NCBI GenBank assembly: GCA_017654935.2
Contig: CM065693.1
Span: 20,370,591 to 20,434,590, forward strand
Direction: 5' to 3'
Length of the DNA: 64,000 nt
Source of the DNA: Phymorhynchus buccinoides
Taxonomy: Eukaryota > Mollusca > Gastropoda > Neogastropoda > Raphitomidae
Positions within the stretch are counted from its first letter, which is position 1, and every line of letters begins with the position of its first letter. Positions 25,901 to 34,103 of this stretch are shown here, piece after piece. The position numbers and the translations under genes were made by a program. The notes beneath the pieces were generated by a model that saw nothing but the letters and a program-made list of their open reading frames with translations, did no database searches and was not told the origin of the DNA.

Positions 25901-28900
25901 ACGATGAAAGGTTTTTGGCAAGCACATAGTGGCCATTCCTGTTGGTATATAATGATATCTTTCTTTTGTTACAGAAAGTTCAACCAGGAATGGAAGTTCA
26001 ACCTTTTCCAGAAATAGGTGAGTGAAACCCAACGAACTGTCAGATTTTTGGACAACGAACTTCAGGTTTTGAAACAAATGTATACTGGGCACCAGATTTA
26101 TCCAGCCTTGTTTGTTTGCTGTTCTTGATTATTCTGTTGAACATTTTATCATGGCAAGCAGAGCTTCACTGAATGTTGCCTGGCATCTTGATAACCTGTT
26201 GATGTTATATAATAAACAAAACTTGCAAGAGACTACTTTTAAGCATACAACAGTCAATGCCACTGGGCCTTAGTAGCCCCAGGAACTCAACTAATTTCCA
26301 TAATTTTTTTTTATCCTATAACTCTTGAAATTCTTCTGCATTCCCAGGCCATAATGGGTAAGGTACATATGTGTCCGGTTTTCAGTTTTCACTGGTCTCC
26401 CCGCTGCGTACAGCCAACACATTCCGATTTCGGAGGAGCTCAAAGGAGAAAAATTATTTGGAAGATTTTTTTGAAAAAAAGCAGGAGAATGGGCCAATAA
26501 GTCAGAAAGATAGAGTAGATGATAGAAAGCAAAGGGAAATGGCAGAGTCAAAGAGAGTGGCAGATTAGAGGAAGTTACAAGCACAGAACTTCCAGAAGGT
26601 GGGGGAACGATTTTTACGAAAGACCCCCAGTATCCCCACTCTTGAAATAATTCCCTAATCTTTGGAACTCTTTTTATTTTATGATTTTTTTTTAACTCCC
26701 TAATCCTTGAAACCCCTCATAGGACATTTGTTTCCCTGTTCTTTTGCCTGAGTAGTCTATTATTGTGTGATCAGCCTCTCTAGGCATTGGGGCATCAACT
26801 AGCATGCTGATGGGGGTCAACTTCAATTGTGTCTTGTGTGATCAGCCTCTCTAGGTGTTGATGGGGGTCAACTTCAATTGTGTCTTGTTGTGTGATCAGC
26901 CTCTCTAGGTGTTGATGGGGGTCAACTTCAATTGTGTCTTGTTGTGTGATCAGACTCTCTAGGTGGTGATGGGGGTCAACTTCAATTGTGTCTTGATGTG
27001 TGATCAGGCTCTCTATGTGTTGATGGGGGTCAACTTCAATTGTGTCTGGATGTGTGATCAGCCTCTCTAGGTGGTGATGAGGGTCAATTTCAATTATCTT
27101 GTGTGATCAGGCTCTCTAGGTGTTGATGGGGGTCAACTTCAATTGTGTCTTGATGTGTGATCAGCCTCTCTAGGTGTTGATGGGGGTCAACTTCAATTGT
27201 GTCTTGATGTGTGATCAGCCTCTCTATGTGTTGATGGGGGTCAACTTCAATTGTGTCTTGGTGTGTGATCAGCCTCTCTAGGTGTTGATGGGGGTCAACT
27301 TCAATTGTGTCTTGATGTGTGATCAGCCTCTCTAGGTGTTGATGGGGGTCAACTTCAATTGTGTCTTGATGTGTGATCAGACTCTCTAGGTGGTGATGGG
27401 GGTCAACTTCAATTGTGTCTTGATGTGTGATCGGCCTCTCTAGGTGTTGATGGGGGTCAACTTCAATTGTGTCTTATATGTGTGACCAGCCTCTCTAGGT
27501 GTTGATGGGGGTCAACTTCAATTGTGTCTTGTTGTGTGATCAGCCTCTCTGGGCGTTGGGGCATCGACTAGCGTGTTGATGGGGGTCAACTTCAACGACA
27601 CGACGCAGCCGGCGGCCATGGAGGTGTGTGCAGGGGAGCAGAAGTTCAAGGTCAGCATCACCGCGCCTGTGGGGGAACTGCTGCAGCCACACACCATGAG
27701 TGAGGGCGACTTCGCCACCAAACAGAGTGAGTTGGGGGGGATGGGGGGGGAGAGATTGAGCAAATGAACGAATGAAATTTTATTTACCCAGCATAATGAG
27801 ATGAGCAACAAGAAGCTTTCTTGCACTCAACCCTGATAGAGAGAGAATGTATGTGTGTTTCTGTGTGTGAGAGAACAAGCTTCCTCTTTCCCGCCGTCAG
27901 CGACCGACCCTCTCTGCTTTCAAATCTAACCTCAAAACCCACCTGTTCCCCCGTCATTGAGGCTCCACCCTCTTTCTCTTCTCTCTCTTGCCTTTAGGTC
28001 TGTTTCTGCTGTATACCATTTATATGTCATATGTGTGTGTTCGCTTTGTGTTGCGTTTTTGTTTGAATGCGTTATTAATGCTAACGTGTGTGTGTGTGCT
28101 TCGATTTGAATTCTATCAAGATTCAGCGCCGTATAAATACTGTATGTTGTTGTTGTTGTTAAGAGAGAGAGAGAACTGTTGCATCCACACACCATGAGTG
28201 AGGGCGAGTTTTTCACCAAAGAGAGTATGTGAGAGAGAGAGAGAGAGAGAACTGCACACTATGAGTGAGGGCGAGTTTTTCGCCAAAGAGAGTATGTGAG
28301 AGAGAGAGAACTGCACACCATGAGTGAGGGTGAGTTTTTCGCCAAAGAGAGTATGTGAGAGAGAAAGAGTGTGTGTGAGAGAGAGAGAGAACTGCACATC
28401 ATGAGTGAGGGCGAGTTTTTGCCAGAGATTATGTGAGAGAGAAAGAATGTGTGTGAGAGAGAGGGAGAACTGCATACCATGAGTGAGGGCGAGTTTTTCG
28501 CCAAAGAGAGTATGTGAGAGAGAAAGAGTATGTGTGAGAGAGAGAGGGCAACTTCTCCACCAAACAGTTTGGAGATTGATTTTCTCTCTGTGTGTGAGAG
28601 AGAAGTTGTGGGGGTGGGGTATGTGTAAGATAGAGGGTATGTTAGAGAGAGAGAGAGAGAGAGCACTACTGCAGCCAGAATGAGGGAGAGTTCTCCCTCA
28701 AAGACAGTTAGCTTGTGAGATAGCATCTGTCTGTGTGTTTGTTTCACACTAATTTTTTTTATAACAAAATCTGTTGAATTATTAATGAAAAACAATTAGC
28801 TTCTGAATAGGCGATTAGCATTTTTAACGCAGTATTGACATATCTATCTTAAGAAGCTGTTTAAATGGTAATGGTGTCCACATTTATTCATGTAAGAAAA

Positions 28901-29402
28901 CCTCTAAATGCCAAAAAACTCAATAATAGAAAATGTGTGGGTATAGGATGAAATGCAATATCTTGTTCTTTGCGTTTCCCAAAACTTCTTTGAAATCGTT
29001 CTTTCTTATTGTTGTAAGGGAGACGCAAATGACTGTAATAATAGGCATGTCTGATTCATTGCCTCTTTAGTGCCGTCATTACACACATATTCTGCTTTTT
29101 TGCCGACAGGCAAACTGGGAGGCATGAACGAGAACAGTGCAAACGTTGCCATCACGGAGGAGACAGGTAGCCCCAAAGCCTTCTGCACGGGCGTGCTCAC
29201 TGCCGGTAACCTTCTGCAGGTGCCTTCTGCGGATGAAAAGGTGTTCCAGTTCGCCGCCAAGACGCTAGCCACGGGGACCCTGGTACTGGTGACGGTGCTG
29301 AAGGTGTCTGAGAAGAAGGCCAAAGTGACCGTGAACTCTGAGAAAATGGTGATCGGTGCTATGCTGCTCAAAGACATCCAGAAAGCCATGGAGAGAAAAT
29401 GA
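1352..29402 (+). CDS. AP3B1: AP-3 complex subunit beta, 3' thirteen exons (5' end outside window)
   Basis: Large beta subunit of the AP-3 clathrin-associated adaptor, which sorts cargo from endosomes/TGN to lysosomes and lysosome-related organelles. Coding exons with GT-AG borders: 1352-1414, 2308-2440, 3016-3068, 11577-11744, 13277-13529, 14604-14819, 15608-15849, 17493-17574, 19450-19580, 23022-23210, 25975-26017, 27544-27726, 29110-29402. They total 2049 nt in one frame, 682 residues then TGA. The first five exons encode the adaptin N-domain helical repeats (landmarks [33 protein letters not shown]); exon 6 continues with [12 protein letters not shown]. Exons 6-7 encode the Ser/Glu/Asp-rich acidic hinge, and exons 9-13 the C-terminal appendage ([34 protein letters not shown]). 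This order and content match metazoan AP-3 beta; the missing N-terminus lies upstream. Several introns carry tandem copies of the adjoining exon edge. One AP3B gene is usual in invertebrates, so B1 versus B2 cannot be assigned. Confidence 0.95.
1560..2290 (+). repeat. ~52-bp intronic minisatellite, AP3B intron 1
   Basis: About 13 units built on GGCAAACATTAGCACTCAAC plus AAAAGTAAACAAATTG. Units diverge toward the 3' end and run up to the acceptor of exon 2, but contain no exon sequence. Confidence 0.8.
2789..2979. mobile_element. PIF/Harbinger-like MITE
   Basis: GGCCGTGTACACACATAAG to GTGAACCCGGCC with TTA on both sides. The interior is largely palindromic. Other copies: 51353-51534 (TAA flanks), about 21500-21690 inverted, fragment 45417-45475. 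Confidence 0.65.
3198..3368. mobile_element. CCGTATTTTACGG MITE
   Basis: CCGTATTTTACGGACTATAAG at the left, TTGTAGTCCGTGAAATACGG at the right, TA flanks. Copies or fragments also at 3825-3975, 6189-6275, 18062-18701, 19059-19255 and 25066-25888. Confidence 0.65.
3377..3816. other. AP3B intron 3, plain sequence
   Basis: AT-rich intronic sequence without recognisable coding, RNA or repeat features. Confidence 0.6.
3825..3975. mobile_element. CCGTATTTTACGG MITE, diverged copy
   Basis: AGTATTTTGCTGACTATAAG to TTGTAGTCCGTAAAATACG. Same internal CCCCTGCGCCTTATAATGTG block as the 3198 copy. Confidence 0.55.
4236..4476. mobile_element. TTAA MITE, CCCCTTCACTGCC ends
   Basis: CCCCTTCACTGCCACGG at the left and GGGGCAGTGAAAGGG at the right, flanked by TTAA. 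The interior differs from families A and B. AP3B intron 3. Confidence 0.6.
4608..4860. mobile_element. TA-flanked MITE with ~40-bp inverted ends
   Basis: TGTGACAGAGTATAAGAAAA to TTTTCCCATACTCTGTCACA with TA on both sides, a Tc1/mariner-like structure. Non-coding. Confidence 0.6.
5309..5460. repeat. Near-perfect palindrome (hairpin repeat)
   Basis: GACGGTATTCATGTCGAGAT to its inverse. The arms are about 70 bp with almost no mismatch and a very short loop. A related, shorter copy is at 34104-34245. Confidence 0.75.
5461..6188. other. AP3B intron 3, plain sequence
   Basis: AT-rich intron. Small open frames here have no recognisable domain or codon bias. Confidence 0.6.
6300..6545. mobile_element. 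TTAA MITE, family C, damaged copy
   Basis: The right end CCCATGGTTCTAGAAG with TTAA at 6546 is intact and the left end is not recognisable. Internal TTTGCATTTGGTGGGAGTG is conserved. Confidence 0.5.
6968..7285 (+). repeat. Dispersed repeat (CATTCCGATTT family)
   Basis: About 310 bp, shared with 26340-26640, 30905-31217, 35912-36180, 46492-46800 and 49166-49270 on plus, and 53858-54060 and 54958-55260 on minus. Landmarks: GTACGTATGTGTCCGGTTTT, AGGCAGGAGAATGGGCC, CACAGAACTTCCAGAAGGT. The longest copies (30905, 54958) add a TTC-rich head. SINE-like dispersal; no Pol III boxes recognised. Confidence 0.6.
7820..8105 (+). repeat. Dispersed repeat (CTGGCTAAAAGACTCC family)
   Basis: Begins TACCCTGGCTAAAAGACTCC and continues through GTGACCG, CCACGTGGGCAGC and TATGCTAGGAGCTTGTC. 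Copies at 23645-23790, 30392-30770 and 44937-45235 (plus) and about 16150-16277 with 17367-17430 (minus, split). Confidence 0.6.
8267..8508. mobile_element. TTAA MITE, family C, inverted copy
   Basis: TTCTTCTAGCACCATG to CATGGTGCTAGAAG between TTAA sites. Shares TTTGCATTTGGTGGGAGTG with the other copies. Confidence 0.6.
8828..9047. mobile_element. TTAA MITE, family A, second copy (inverted)
   Basis: CCCCTTGACTGCCAGGG to GGCAGTCAAAGGG between TTAA sites. It shares the CTTCATCTGATGACATC block with the copies at 954 and 42.6 kb. Confidence 0.65.
9445..10322 (+). mobile_element. Tc1/mariner element, internally deleted
   Basis: Terminal inverted repeats start TACTGTCCCAAAAAAA (9445) and end TTTTTTTGGACAGTA (10322), flanked on both sides by the TA target duplication expected for this superfamily. 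Total length about 880 bp, roughly half an autonomous element. It lies inside the 8.5-kb AP3B intron 3. Confidence 0.85.
9664..10161 (+). pseudogene. Tc1-like transposase, C-terminal half
   Basis: Contains [10 protein letters not shown], the second catalytic Asp block, and [15 protein letters not shown], the NP-x-EH-x-W block carrying the third acidic residue. The DNA-binding N-terminus and first catalytic Asp are gone, so the product cannot transpose. Confidence 0.8.
10760..11462 (+). repeat. ~115-bp intronic minisatellite, AP3B intron 3
   Basis: Six to seven units with GTTGTGGTTTTCCCCGTTTG and AGTCTCTGTAACAACC. It ends about 110 bp before exon 4. No exon sequence in the unit. Confidence 0.8.
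11800..12085 (+). repeat. Duplicated 3' edge of AP3B exon 4 (three copies)
   Basis: CTGGCCAAAAGCTTCGTC..GAGGTGA recurs at about 11806-11835, 11905-11953 and 12055-12085, each keeping the GAG|GTGA donor or a close variant. The second copy also keeps the GAGAGGGTGCCCAAGATCGC block. CA runs separate them. Confidence 0.8.
12355..13276 (+). repeat. Duplicated 5' edge of AP3B exon 5 with acceptor (seven copies)
   Basis: A 112-178-bp unit contains GTGTGTTCAG (acceptor) plus about 75 nt of exon (GAGGACATAGTAAAGCTGC to CAAGCTGCTG), then returns to TGTGTGTACATT intron sequence. Exon copies begin at 12406, 12520, 12641, 12753, 12871, 12984 and 13097; the functional exon begins at 13277. None has the exon's donor. 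Confidence 0.85.
13590..14170 (+). repeat. Duplicated 3' edge of AP3B exon 5 with donor (three copies)
   Basis: Segments at 13600-13677, 13738-13810 and 14103-14168 repeat the GCCAAGAAGATCTTCCTGGC to TCCAAGTTCAAAG|GTAT end. The first two keep a usable GTATxxxx donor. Confidence 0.8.
13828..14012. repeat. Dispersed repeat shared with 52146-52312
   Basis: GAGACACAACAAAACAACTG and TTTATCAACATAGACACACA recur at 52180-52240 with the same flanking order. Non-coding and of unknown class. Confidence 0.5.
14431..14560 (+). repeat. (CT)n microsatellite before AP3B exon 6
   Basis: About 130 bp of CT with CCCT interruptions, ending 40 bp upstream of the exon-6 acceptor. It may act as an extended polypyrimidine tract. 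Confidence 0.9.
15046..15267. mobile_element. TTAA MITE, family C, partial copy
   Basis: Contains CACTTCACTCCCACCAAATG and ends ATGGCACCAGAAGAG before TTAA. The left end is missing, next to a (CA)n. AP3B intron 6. Confidence 0.5.
16278..17366. mobile_element. pogo-like non-autonomous element with CAGTCGACC termini
   Basis: 1,089 bp with inverted ends CAGTCGACCCCCTCTTTTA and ...GAGAGGGTCGACTG, flanked by TA. It is inserted into a minus-strand copy of the CTGGCTAAAAGACTCC dispersed repeat, whose halves flank it. No coding capacity seen. AP3B intron 7. Confidence 0.7.
18062..18701. mobile_element. CCGTATTTTACGG MITE interrupted by a ~470-bp insert
   Basis: The left end is at 18062-18122 and the right part at 18590-18701 (AACCAGGTGCGCCTTGTAG, CCGTGAAATACG). 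Between them is unrelated sequence of unknown origin, including CTCGTCGCAGGGCATGCGCA. AP3B intron 8. Confidence 0.5.
19059..19255. mobile_element. CCGTATTTTTCGG MITE copy
   Basis: GCCGTATTTTTCGGACTATA to ATAGTCCGAAAAAGACAG, with a central G run. It ends about 190 bp before AP3B exon 9. Confidence 0.5.
19581..20000 (+). repeat. 61-bp array carrying mini-exon-like units after AP3B exon 9
   Basis: The unit has donor GTAAGT, 40 nt of intron, TTTTCACAG, then 15 nt (GCAATAAGTTCCAAT) before the next GTAAGT. The 15-mers are at 19627-19641, 19688-19702, 19749-19763, 19810-19824, 19871-19885 and 19932-19946. The TTCCAAT|GTAAGT junction copies the end of exon 9. Confidence 0.85.
20143..21090. repeat. 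Large inverted repeat: two ~390-bp TTAA elements head-to-head
   Basis: 20143-20538 and 20713-21090 are inverted copies of one element (TTAACTCATTC ends; shared CTTCCCTTGAAGCAAATGCA and its inverse). About 175 bp of unrelated sequence separates them. Transcribed in the AP3B pre-mRNA (intron 9), this would form a long hairpin. Confidence 0.7.
21240..22735 (+). repeat. Duplicated 5' edge of AP3B exon 10 with acceptor (~12 + 2 old copies)
   Basis: A 94-bp unit: CTCCACCAG, then TTGTGCAAGGTATCAGTG to GAGCTGTTGCACA of the exon, then TCTTTTCTTTTTATG intron sequence. The main array is 21719-22735. Two more diverged copies at 21240 and 21385 precede a MITE. The functional exon is at 23022. Confidence 0.88.
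21500..21690. mobile_element. PIF/Harbinger-like MITE, inverted copy
   Basis: GGGCCGGGTTCACATTAGA to GTGTACACGGC. It is inserted between the two oldest copies and the main array of the exon-10 edge repeat in AP3B intron 9. Confidence 0.6.
23852..24467 (+). mobile_element. hAT-like element carrying a zinc-finger N-domain fragment
   Basis: Inverted termini CAGAGCTGATTCTAG (23852) and CTAGAATCAGCTCTG (to 24467) are flanked by TTTAGT direct repeats (23846-23851, 24468-24473). Inside, a plus-strand frame from 24124 encodes acidic low-complexity sequence, then [19 protein letters not shown] and RMQCKV, resembling the TTF/BED-type N-domain of hAT-derived proteins. The transposase catalytic region is absent, and C/G runs follow. 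The insertion splits a duplicated AP3B exon edge. The six-base flank is shorter than the usual 8-bp hAT duplication, so the class is provisional. Confidence 0.6.
24517..24884 (+). mobile_element. SINE-like retroposon with 11-bp target duplication
   Basis: A 368-bp unit ends in an AAC/AAAC-rich tail and is bounded by perfect 11-bp direct repeats ACCAAACCAAG (24506-24516 and 24885-24895). That structure indicates target-primed retroposition. No clear tRNA A/B boxes were found, so the head family is unknown. It also interrupts a duplicated AP3B exon edge. Confidence 0.6.
25066..25888. mobile_element. CCGTATTTTACGG MITE with internal 77-bp array
   Basis: Outer ends CCGTATTTTACGGACTATAA and TATAGTCCGTAAAATACGG. 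Inside, a ~77-bp unit beginning TTATAAGGCGCACCCCCC is repeated about eight times, followed by an unrelated ~150-bp segment (25700-25850). Confidence 0.7.
26340..26640 (+). repeat. CATTCCGATTT dispersed repeat
   Basis: Full-length copy in AP3B intron 11. Same landmarks as the 6968 copy. Confidence 0.6.
26765..27543 (+). repeat. Duplicated 5' edge of AP3B exon 12 with acceptor (~13 copies)
   Basis: A ~54-bp unit: TGTGATCAG, CCTCTCTAGGTGTTGATGGG, GGTCAACTTCAA. The first copy (26772) is longer and keeps the GGCATTGGGGCATCAACTAG segment of the real exon at 27544, so it is likely the founder. Confidence 0.85.
28175..28710 (+). repeat. Duplicated 3' edge of AP3B exon 12 with donor-like ends (~6 copies)
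   Basis: CACACCATGAGTGAGGGCGA then CCAAAGAGAGTATGTGAGAG, with GA runs between. It derives from the end of exon 12 (ATGAGTGAGGGCGACTTC...CAGA|GTGAGT). Confidence 0.8.
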
Positions 29403-30150
29403 TGGGGAGGGGATTGTTCTGGGGTTTACGTCAAAGACATTCGGAAAGCCATGGAAAGAAAATGATGGGGAGGGGATTGTTCTAGGCTATGACTGGGGTT
29501 ACGTCAAAAGACATTCGGAAAGTCGTGGAGAGAAAATGATGGGGAGGGGATTGTTCTAGGCTATGACTGGGGTTTACGTCAAAGACATTCGGAAAGTCGT
29601 GGAGAGAAAATGTGGAGAGAAAATGATGGGGAGGGGATTGTTCTAGGCTATGACTGGGGTTACGTCAAAAGACATTCGGAAAGTCGTGGAGAGAAAATGA
29701 TGGGGAGGGGATTGTTCTAGGCTATGACTGGGGTTACGTCAAAAGACATTCGGAAAGTCGTGGAGAGAAAATGATGGGGAGGGGATTGTTCTAGGCTATG
29801 ACTGGGTTTACGTCAAAGACATTCGGAAAGTCGTGGAGAGAAAATGATGGGGAGGGGATTGTTCTAGGCTATGACTGGGGTTTACGTCAAAAGACATTCG
29901 GAAAGCCGTGGAGAGAAAATGATGGAGAGGGGATTGTTCTAGGCTATGACTGGGGTTACGTCAAAAGACATTCGGAAAGTCGTGGAGAGAAAATGATGGA
30001 GAGGGGATTGTTCTAGGCTATGACTGGGGTTACGTCAAAAGACATTCGGAAAGCCGTGGAGAGAAAATGATGGAGAGGGGATTGTTCTAGGCTATGACTG
30101 GGGTTTACGTCAAAGACATTTGGAAAGCCATGGAGAGAAAATGATGGGGA
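29403..30150 (+). repeat. Duplicated AP3B C-terminal codons, stop and start of 3' UTR (~10 copies)
   Basis: A 70-80-bp unit repeats AAAGACATTCGGAAAGCC, ATGGAGAGAAAATGATGGGG and AGGGGATTGTTCTAGGC. It copies the last coding codons through the TGA and lies entirely in the 3' UTR. Confidence 0.88.
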
Positions 30151-30296
30151 CAGGACTTCCAAGGCTACATTTGCAATGTAAGGCCACAAAAAGAAAAACG
30201 AGTAATGTTTTTGTTGTAACATAATTTAACTTTGGCTGCCTGTTTCAAGCTGTATTTTTCCCAGTGTATGTTTTTTTTTAGAAGAAAAAATTCTGT

Positions 30297-30302
30297 AATA
30301 AA
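30297..30302 (+). terminator. Candidate AP3B polyadenylation signal
   Basis: AATAAA lies about 0.9 kb after the AP3B stop codon and just beyond the terminal-exon minisatellite, in T/A-rich sequence. It is the first canonical signal downstream, so the 3' UTR would include the whole minisatellite. Inferred from motif and position only. Confidence 0.6.
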
Positions 30303-30391
30303 ATTTTAAAAAACTTGCAAAAACTGGAATCAACCTCTCACCAAGAGCTTGCATGTTAACGTTTCCCCTTATGTTGGTGTTGTTGTTTTCA

Positions 30392-30770
30392 TACCCTGGC
30401 TAAAAGACTCCAGGGATTATCCCAACAGCAGAAGTACTTGAACACTATGGTACAAATGCACCAGCTAGAGATGAGAACATTACGTGTGTGACCACACTCC
30501 GACTTCTGAGGATTTAGGAGACTGATGATGTTATGCTAGGAGCTTGTCCTGGCTAAAGACAATCCCCACATAACTATGCAGAGCATAACATTCTGACGTG
30601 GCCTTGGTGTTCAATGTCAATGAGGCTTTATACTGAAAATTCTCTGCCCCTGTCTCGTGCACTGAGATGCCAACGTGCAGAGCATAACAACATTTTATTT
30701 TGATGTAGCTTTGGTGTTGTAGCCTATGTCAATTGGTCTGACACAACCTTAAGTCAAGGCGATTCCCCTT
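30392..30770 (+). repeat. CTGGCTAAAAGACTCC dispersed repeat
   Basis: Longest copy, downstream of the AP3B poly(A) signal, with an internal ~70-bp insertion or duplication near 30600-30700. Confidence 0.6.
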
Positions 30771-30904
30771 ATCATTATGTAATATTTTGTTTTTTGGGGG
30801 GAGGGGCCTAAACTGTGATTGGTATGGATGTTGTTCTGAAAGGATATGTGTGAATAGGTCTATGTTGTTTGTGATGGTCAGATGCTGAATGATTTTAAGG
30901 AAAT

Positions 30905-31217
30905 CTCTTCTTCTTCTTCGATCGCTCAGACAGTTTCCTGTCAATTATGAGCGCAGATGCGTCATGCTGCCGTTATGCACCTAACTAAGAAATAGTTAGT
31001 CCCAGCAAGTCCGACTTCGACTGGAGGAAATCCTTTTGAAAGTGTGACTTGAAAAAAGGCAGGAGAATGGGCCGGTAAGACAGAAAGATAGCAGACGACA
31101 GTAAGCAAAGGGAAAAGGCAAACTCAAAGAGAGTGACAGATTAGAGGAAGTTACAAGCACAAAACTTCCAGAAGATGGGGGAACTATTTATACAAGACTC
31201 CCCGGTATCCCCACGAG
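30905..31217 (+). repeat. CATTCCGATTT dispersed repeat, variant with TTC-rich head
   Basis: Head contains GCTCAGACAGTTTCCTG; the body from 31054 matches the family. The inverted partner at 54958-55260 has the same head. Confidence 0.55.
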
Positions 31218-31886
31218 GGGAAGGAATTCTCTGTTTCTCCACTTATTTATTCTTTCCTTTGTTTCGCATGCTAAAAGGAACAAAGGGTTGCGGGGGGGTA
31301 TTGAAAGTTGAAGCGGAAGACTGTTGATGCAAGCTCTCTCTGGTCGAATAGACTATAAGTGCAATGCAGCTTGAAGCAGTGTGTGGGTTTTGTTTGAGAT
31401 TCGTGTATATGTGACGGAAAGAAGAAAGAAAATGCTATGAATTCTATAACAAATAAAGTCAGTCACCATTCTGTTTTTGATTTTTTATAAAACGATCTTT
31501 ATTCAAAAAAACATGTTACATCCATTCTCGTATTGTTAAATCACCTCTGTCTTTATTATTGATGTTCACCCAATCTGATAAAGAGCAAGATGGGTTTAGT
31601 TAGGTAATTATCATTACAATTGTTTTAATTCTTTATCATTCATATTATTGAATATTAAGGATTATTGCTACTTTGTTATTTTGACGCTTGAAAATCTGCC
31701 CTGCTTGACTTGTCTCTTTTTTTTAATAAAAAAACAACAATAAAATGCTCTGTAAAAAAAAACATGTAAAATAAGAGGAACAAGTTCAGGGGTATCAGGA
31801 GGGGTAATCAGAGAAGTTACATGTAGGTGTGTACACACAAAAAAAACCTACAACAATGAAAGTTGCTTTCACATTTATTGGAATGC
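31218..31886. other. Intergenic AT-rich sequence
   Basis: No gene seen. An ATCTTTATTCAA motif near 31495 resembles a minus-strand poly(A) region of a LINE, too short to call. Confidence 0.5.
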
Positions 31887-31890
31887 TTAA

Positions 31891-32333
31891 CCTTTACCGG
31901 ACTTCTGTGGTCGCCCACGACCCCTTGACACGCAAAACATGTTATATCTCTAAAACTATTTAAGCAATCTTCATGAAATTTCATGACTTTGTCAAAACCG
32001 TAAATGGCTTTAAGTGTGTTAAATTTCATTAATGTGTATAATATATAAATGACGTAATATTACGCGTAATTTGATATACCTGTCCGGATGACGGAGGTCT
32101 CCCACAACCCCTACTTTAAAGAGCACTGCAGTGCATTGAGTAGGGGTCGTGGGAGACCCCCGCCATCCGGACAGGGATAAACACATGATGACTCATTGAC
32201 AAGTAGGGGTCGTGGGAGACCCCCGCCATCCGGACAGGGATAAACACGTAGGAATTCGCTCTTTGCTGAGTAGGGGGTCGTGGAAGACCCCCACCGTCGT
32301 GTCTGTGTAGTCAAAAGCATGATCCGGTAAAGG
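31891..32333. mobile_element. TTAA element, family D (CCTTTACCGGA ends)
   Basis: CCTTTACCGGACTTC to GATCCGGTAAAGG, flanked by TTAA. Internally it has three copies of a GGGGTCGTGGGAGACCCC-like block. Copy 33132-33593 shares the CTGCAGTGCATTGAGTA block and the layout. Confidence 0.65.
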
Positions 32334-32339
32334 TTAAGT

Positions 32340-32758
32340 CGGTAAAGATTGTTTCCATTTTTTCAGTCTTGCCTTTCTTACTGCAGATTGAGTACTTCAT
32401 CCTCTATCGTTTGCTATATTTAACAGTAATTTTCATCCATTAACATAATTAAACACATGCATTCAATAATAGTAGAAGATAAAGGCAAGATGGAAAAAAC
32501 GCAATGAACCAGGACTGTGACAAATGCTCCGCGGCTGTTGTGTGTACTGCACTGGCGGGGGGGGTGGGGGGGGGGGGGGGGGGGGTCCTATTAGATAATG
32601 GCCTTTATCATGACTGCGATTAATTATTCAACAAAGATAATTAGCTGAAAAGGTTCGTAAAATAAAGCTTAATGTTTGATAAGAAAGAAAAGTGAAAATG
32701 CGGGGAGAGCTGAGAAATGTAAGGGGGGGGGGGGGGGGGCACATCTTGACCTTTACCG
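32340..32758. mobile_element. CGGTAAAG family element, second copy
   Basis: Ends CGGTAAAGATTG and CATCTTGACCTTTACCG with long G runs (32554-32586, about 32721-32739). It shares the AACGCAATGAACCAGGAC block with the inverse of the 37 kb copy. Confidence 0.6.
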
Positions 32759-33131
32759 CTTAATTCATACATGTGAACAATGTTTCTCTTAACAGGCTCA
32801 GCTAAGGTCTGTTAACGATCCCTCATTGGGGAGAGCATTTAAATAGTTTGTGTAGCTTGAAAAGGCTGCTATTACGTTAGAATACTGTGCTGTTTCTTCT
32901 AAATACCAATGTTAGATGTGATCTGGACATAATGAGTACCTCAGAATTCTATTAGGACCTTTCAATATTAAGGGGGACATCAAGTTAAAAGATAAATTGA
33001 GCTTAAAATAATATTTATGTGTAATAAACATTAATAATCTTTATGTGTAATGAACATTCACGCATTTCTTTCTATTCAAGCCTCTTTCCAATAAAAATAA
33101 AAAAAACTGACTTTAAAGCGCAACATTTTAA

Positions 33132-33593
33132 CCTTCACCATGCTTCCTGGGTATTCTAGTACCCAGAGACACATAAAAACTGTTATATCTCAAAAAGTAT
33201 TTAAGCAATCATGAAATTTCATGAGTTTATCAAAAACGTTAATGTGTCTTAAATTTCATTAATGTGTATAAAATACAAATGACGTAATATAATGCGTCAT
33301 TTGAACATGCTTGTCACTGATTGCGCGGGTATCCTACAACCCATGCTTTAAAGAGCAGAAATATGCCACTGCAGTGCATTGAGTATGGGTAGTGGGACAC
33401 CCGCGGCATCTGGATAAGGATAAACACATGGTGACTCTTTGACGAGTATGGGTACTGGAGAACCCGCATCATCTGGAATACTTATAGGGATAAACACTGT
33501 TAAAATGCATGTCCCTTTCCTTTTTAATGAGTATGGGTAGTGGAAAACCCGCCCCATCGTGACTGTGTAGTTGAACAGGGGATCCGGTGAAGG
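33132..33593. mobile_element. TTAA element, family D, second copy
   Basis: CCTTCACCATGC to GATCCGGTGAAGG between TTAA sites, with three internal GAGTATGGGTAGTGG-like repeats. Diverged from the copy at 31891. Confidence 0.6.
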
Positions 33594-34103
33594 TTAAGCT
33601 GTATGGGTGGTCACCATGTTGCCACTGATAAGAGTAGATGCCCCCTGAATATGACGTCATGATCCCCCCTGACTAGTGCCCATGCAGTAAGCCTATTGGT
33701 CTAAAGGCCCAGCCACACTGCATACATTTCGATCCCAATTCGATCCGATTGTGACGATGTCTGTGAGTCATGATTCACATGAAATACTTCTGTCTAAAAA
33801 CAATTCTACTATTTTCATTCACTATGCTCAAGAATACCCCAATACACGAATCAAATAAAACGTCTGATACAAAAATACAGATATTTCATCAGATTCGTGT
33901 ACGGGGGACTACAAATATAATGAACATAACCAGTAGGATTCATTCAGACAGTAGAATTTCACGAGAATCGTGCCTCACAATCGGATCGGTTCGTGCATAA
34001 CAATTTGGCACTTTTCAACAACATTTTTACGCTGATCTTAAGTAAAATCGAAATTTTATTTGTGGATACAGGCCTATTTATTTATAATCTTTCAATAGAG
34101 ATC

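Noticed and set aside
26765..27543. Regular repeat spacing suggested a CRISPR-like array
   Set aside because: Units are contiguous, carry exon sequence and lie in a eukaryotic intron; there are no unique spacers.
31486..31530. Possible U2-LINE 3' tail (ATCTTTATTCAA and ACATGTTACA)
   Set aside because: Only about 25 bases resemble the LINE end and no U2 sequence adjoins; could be chance in AT-rich DNA.
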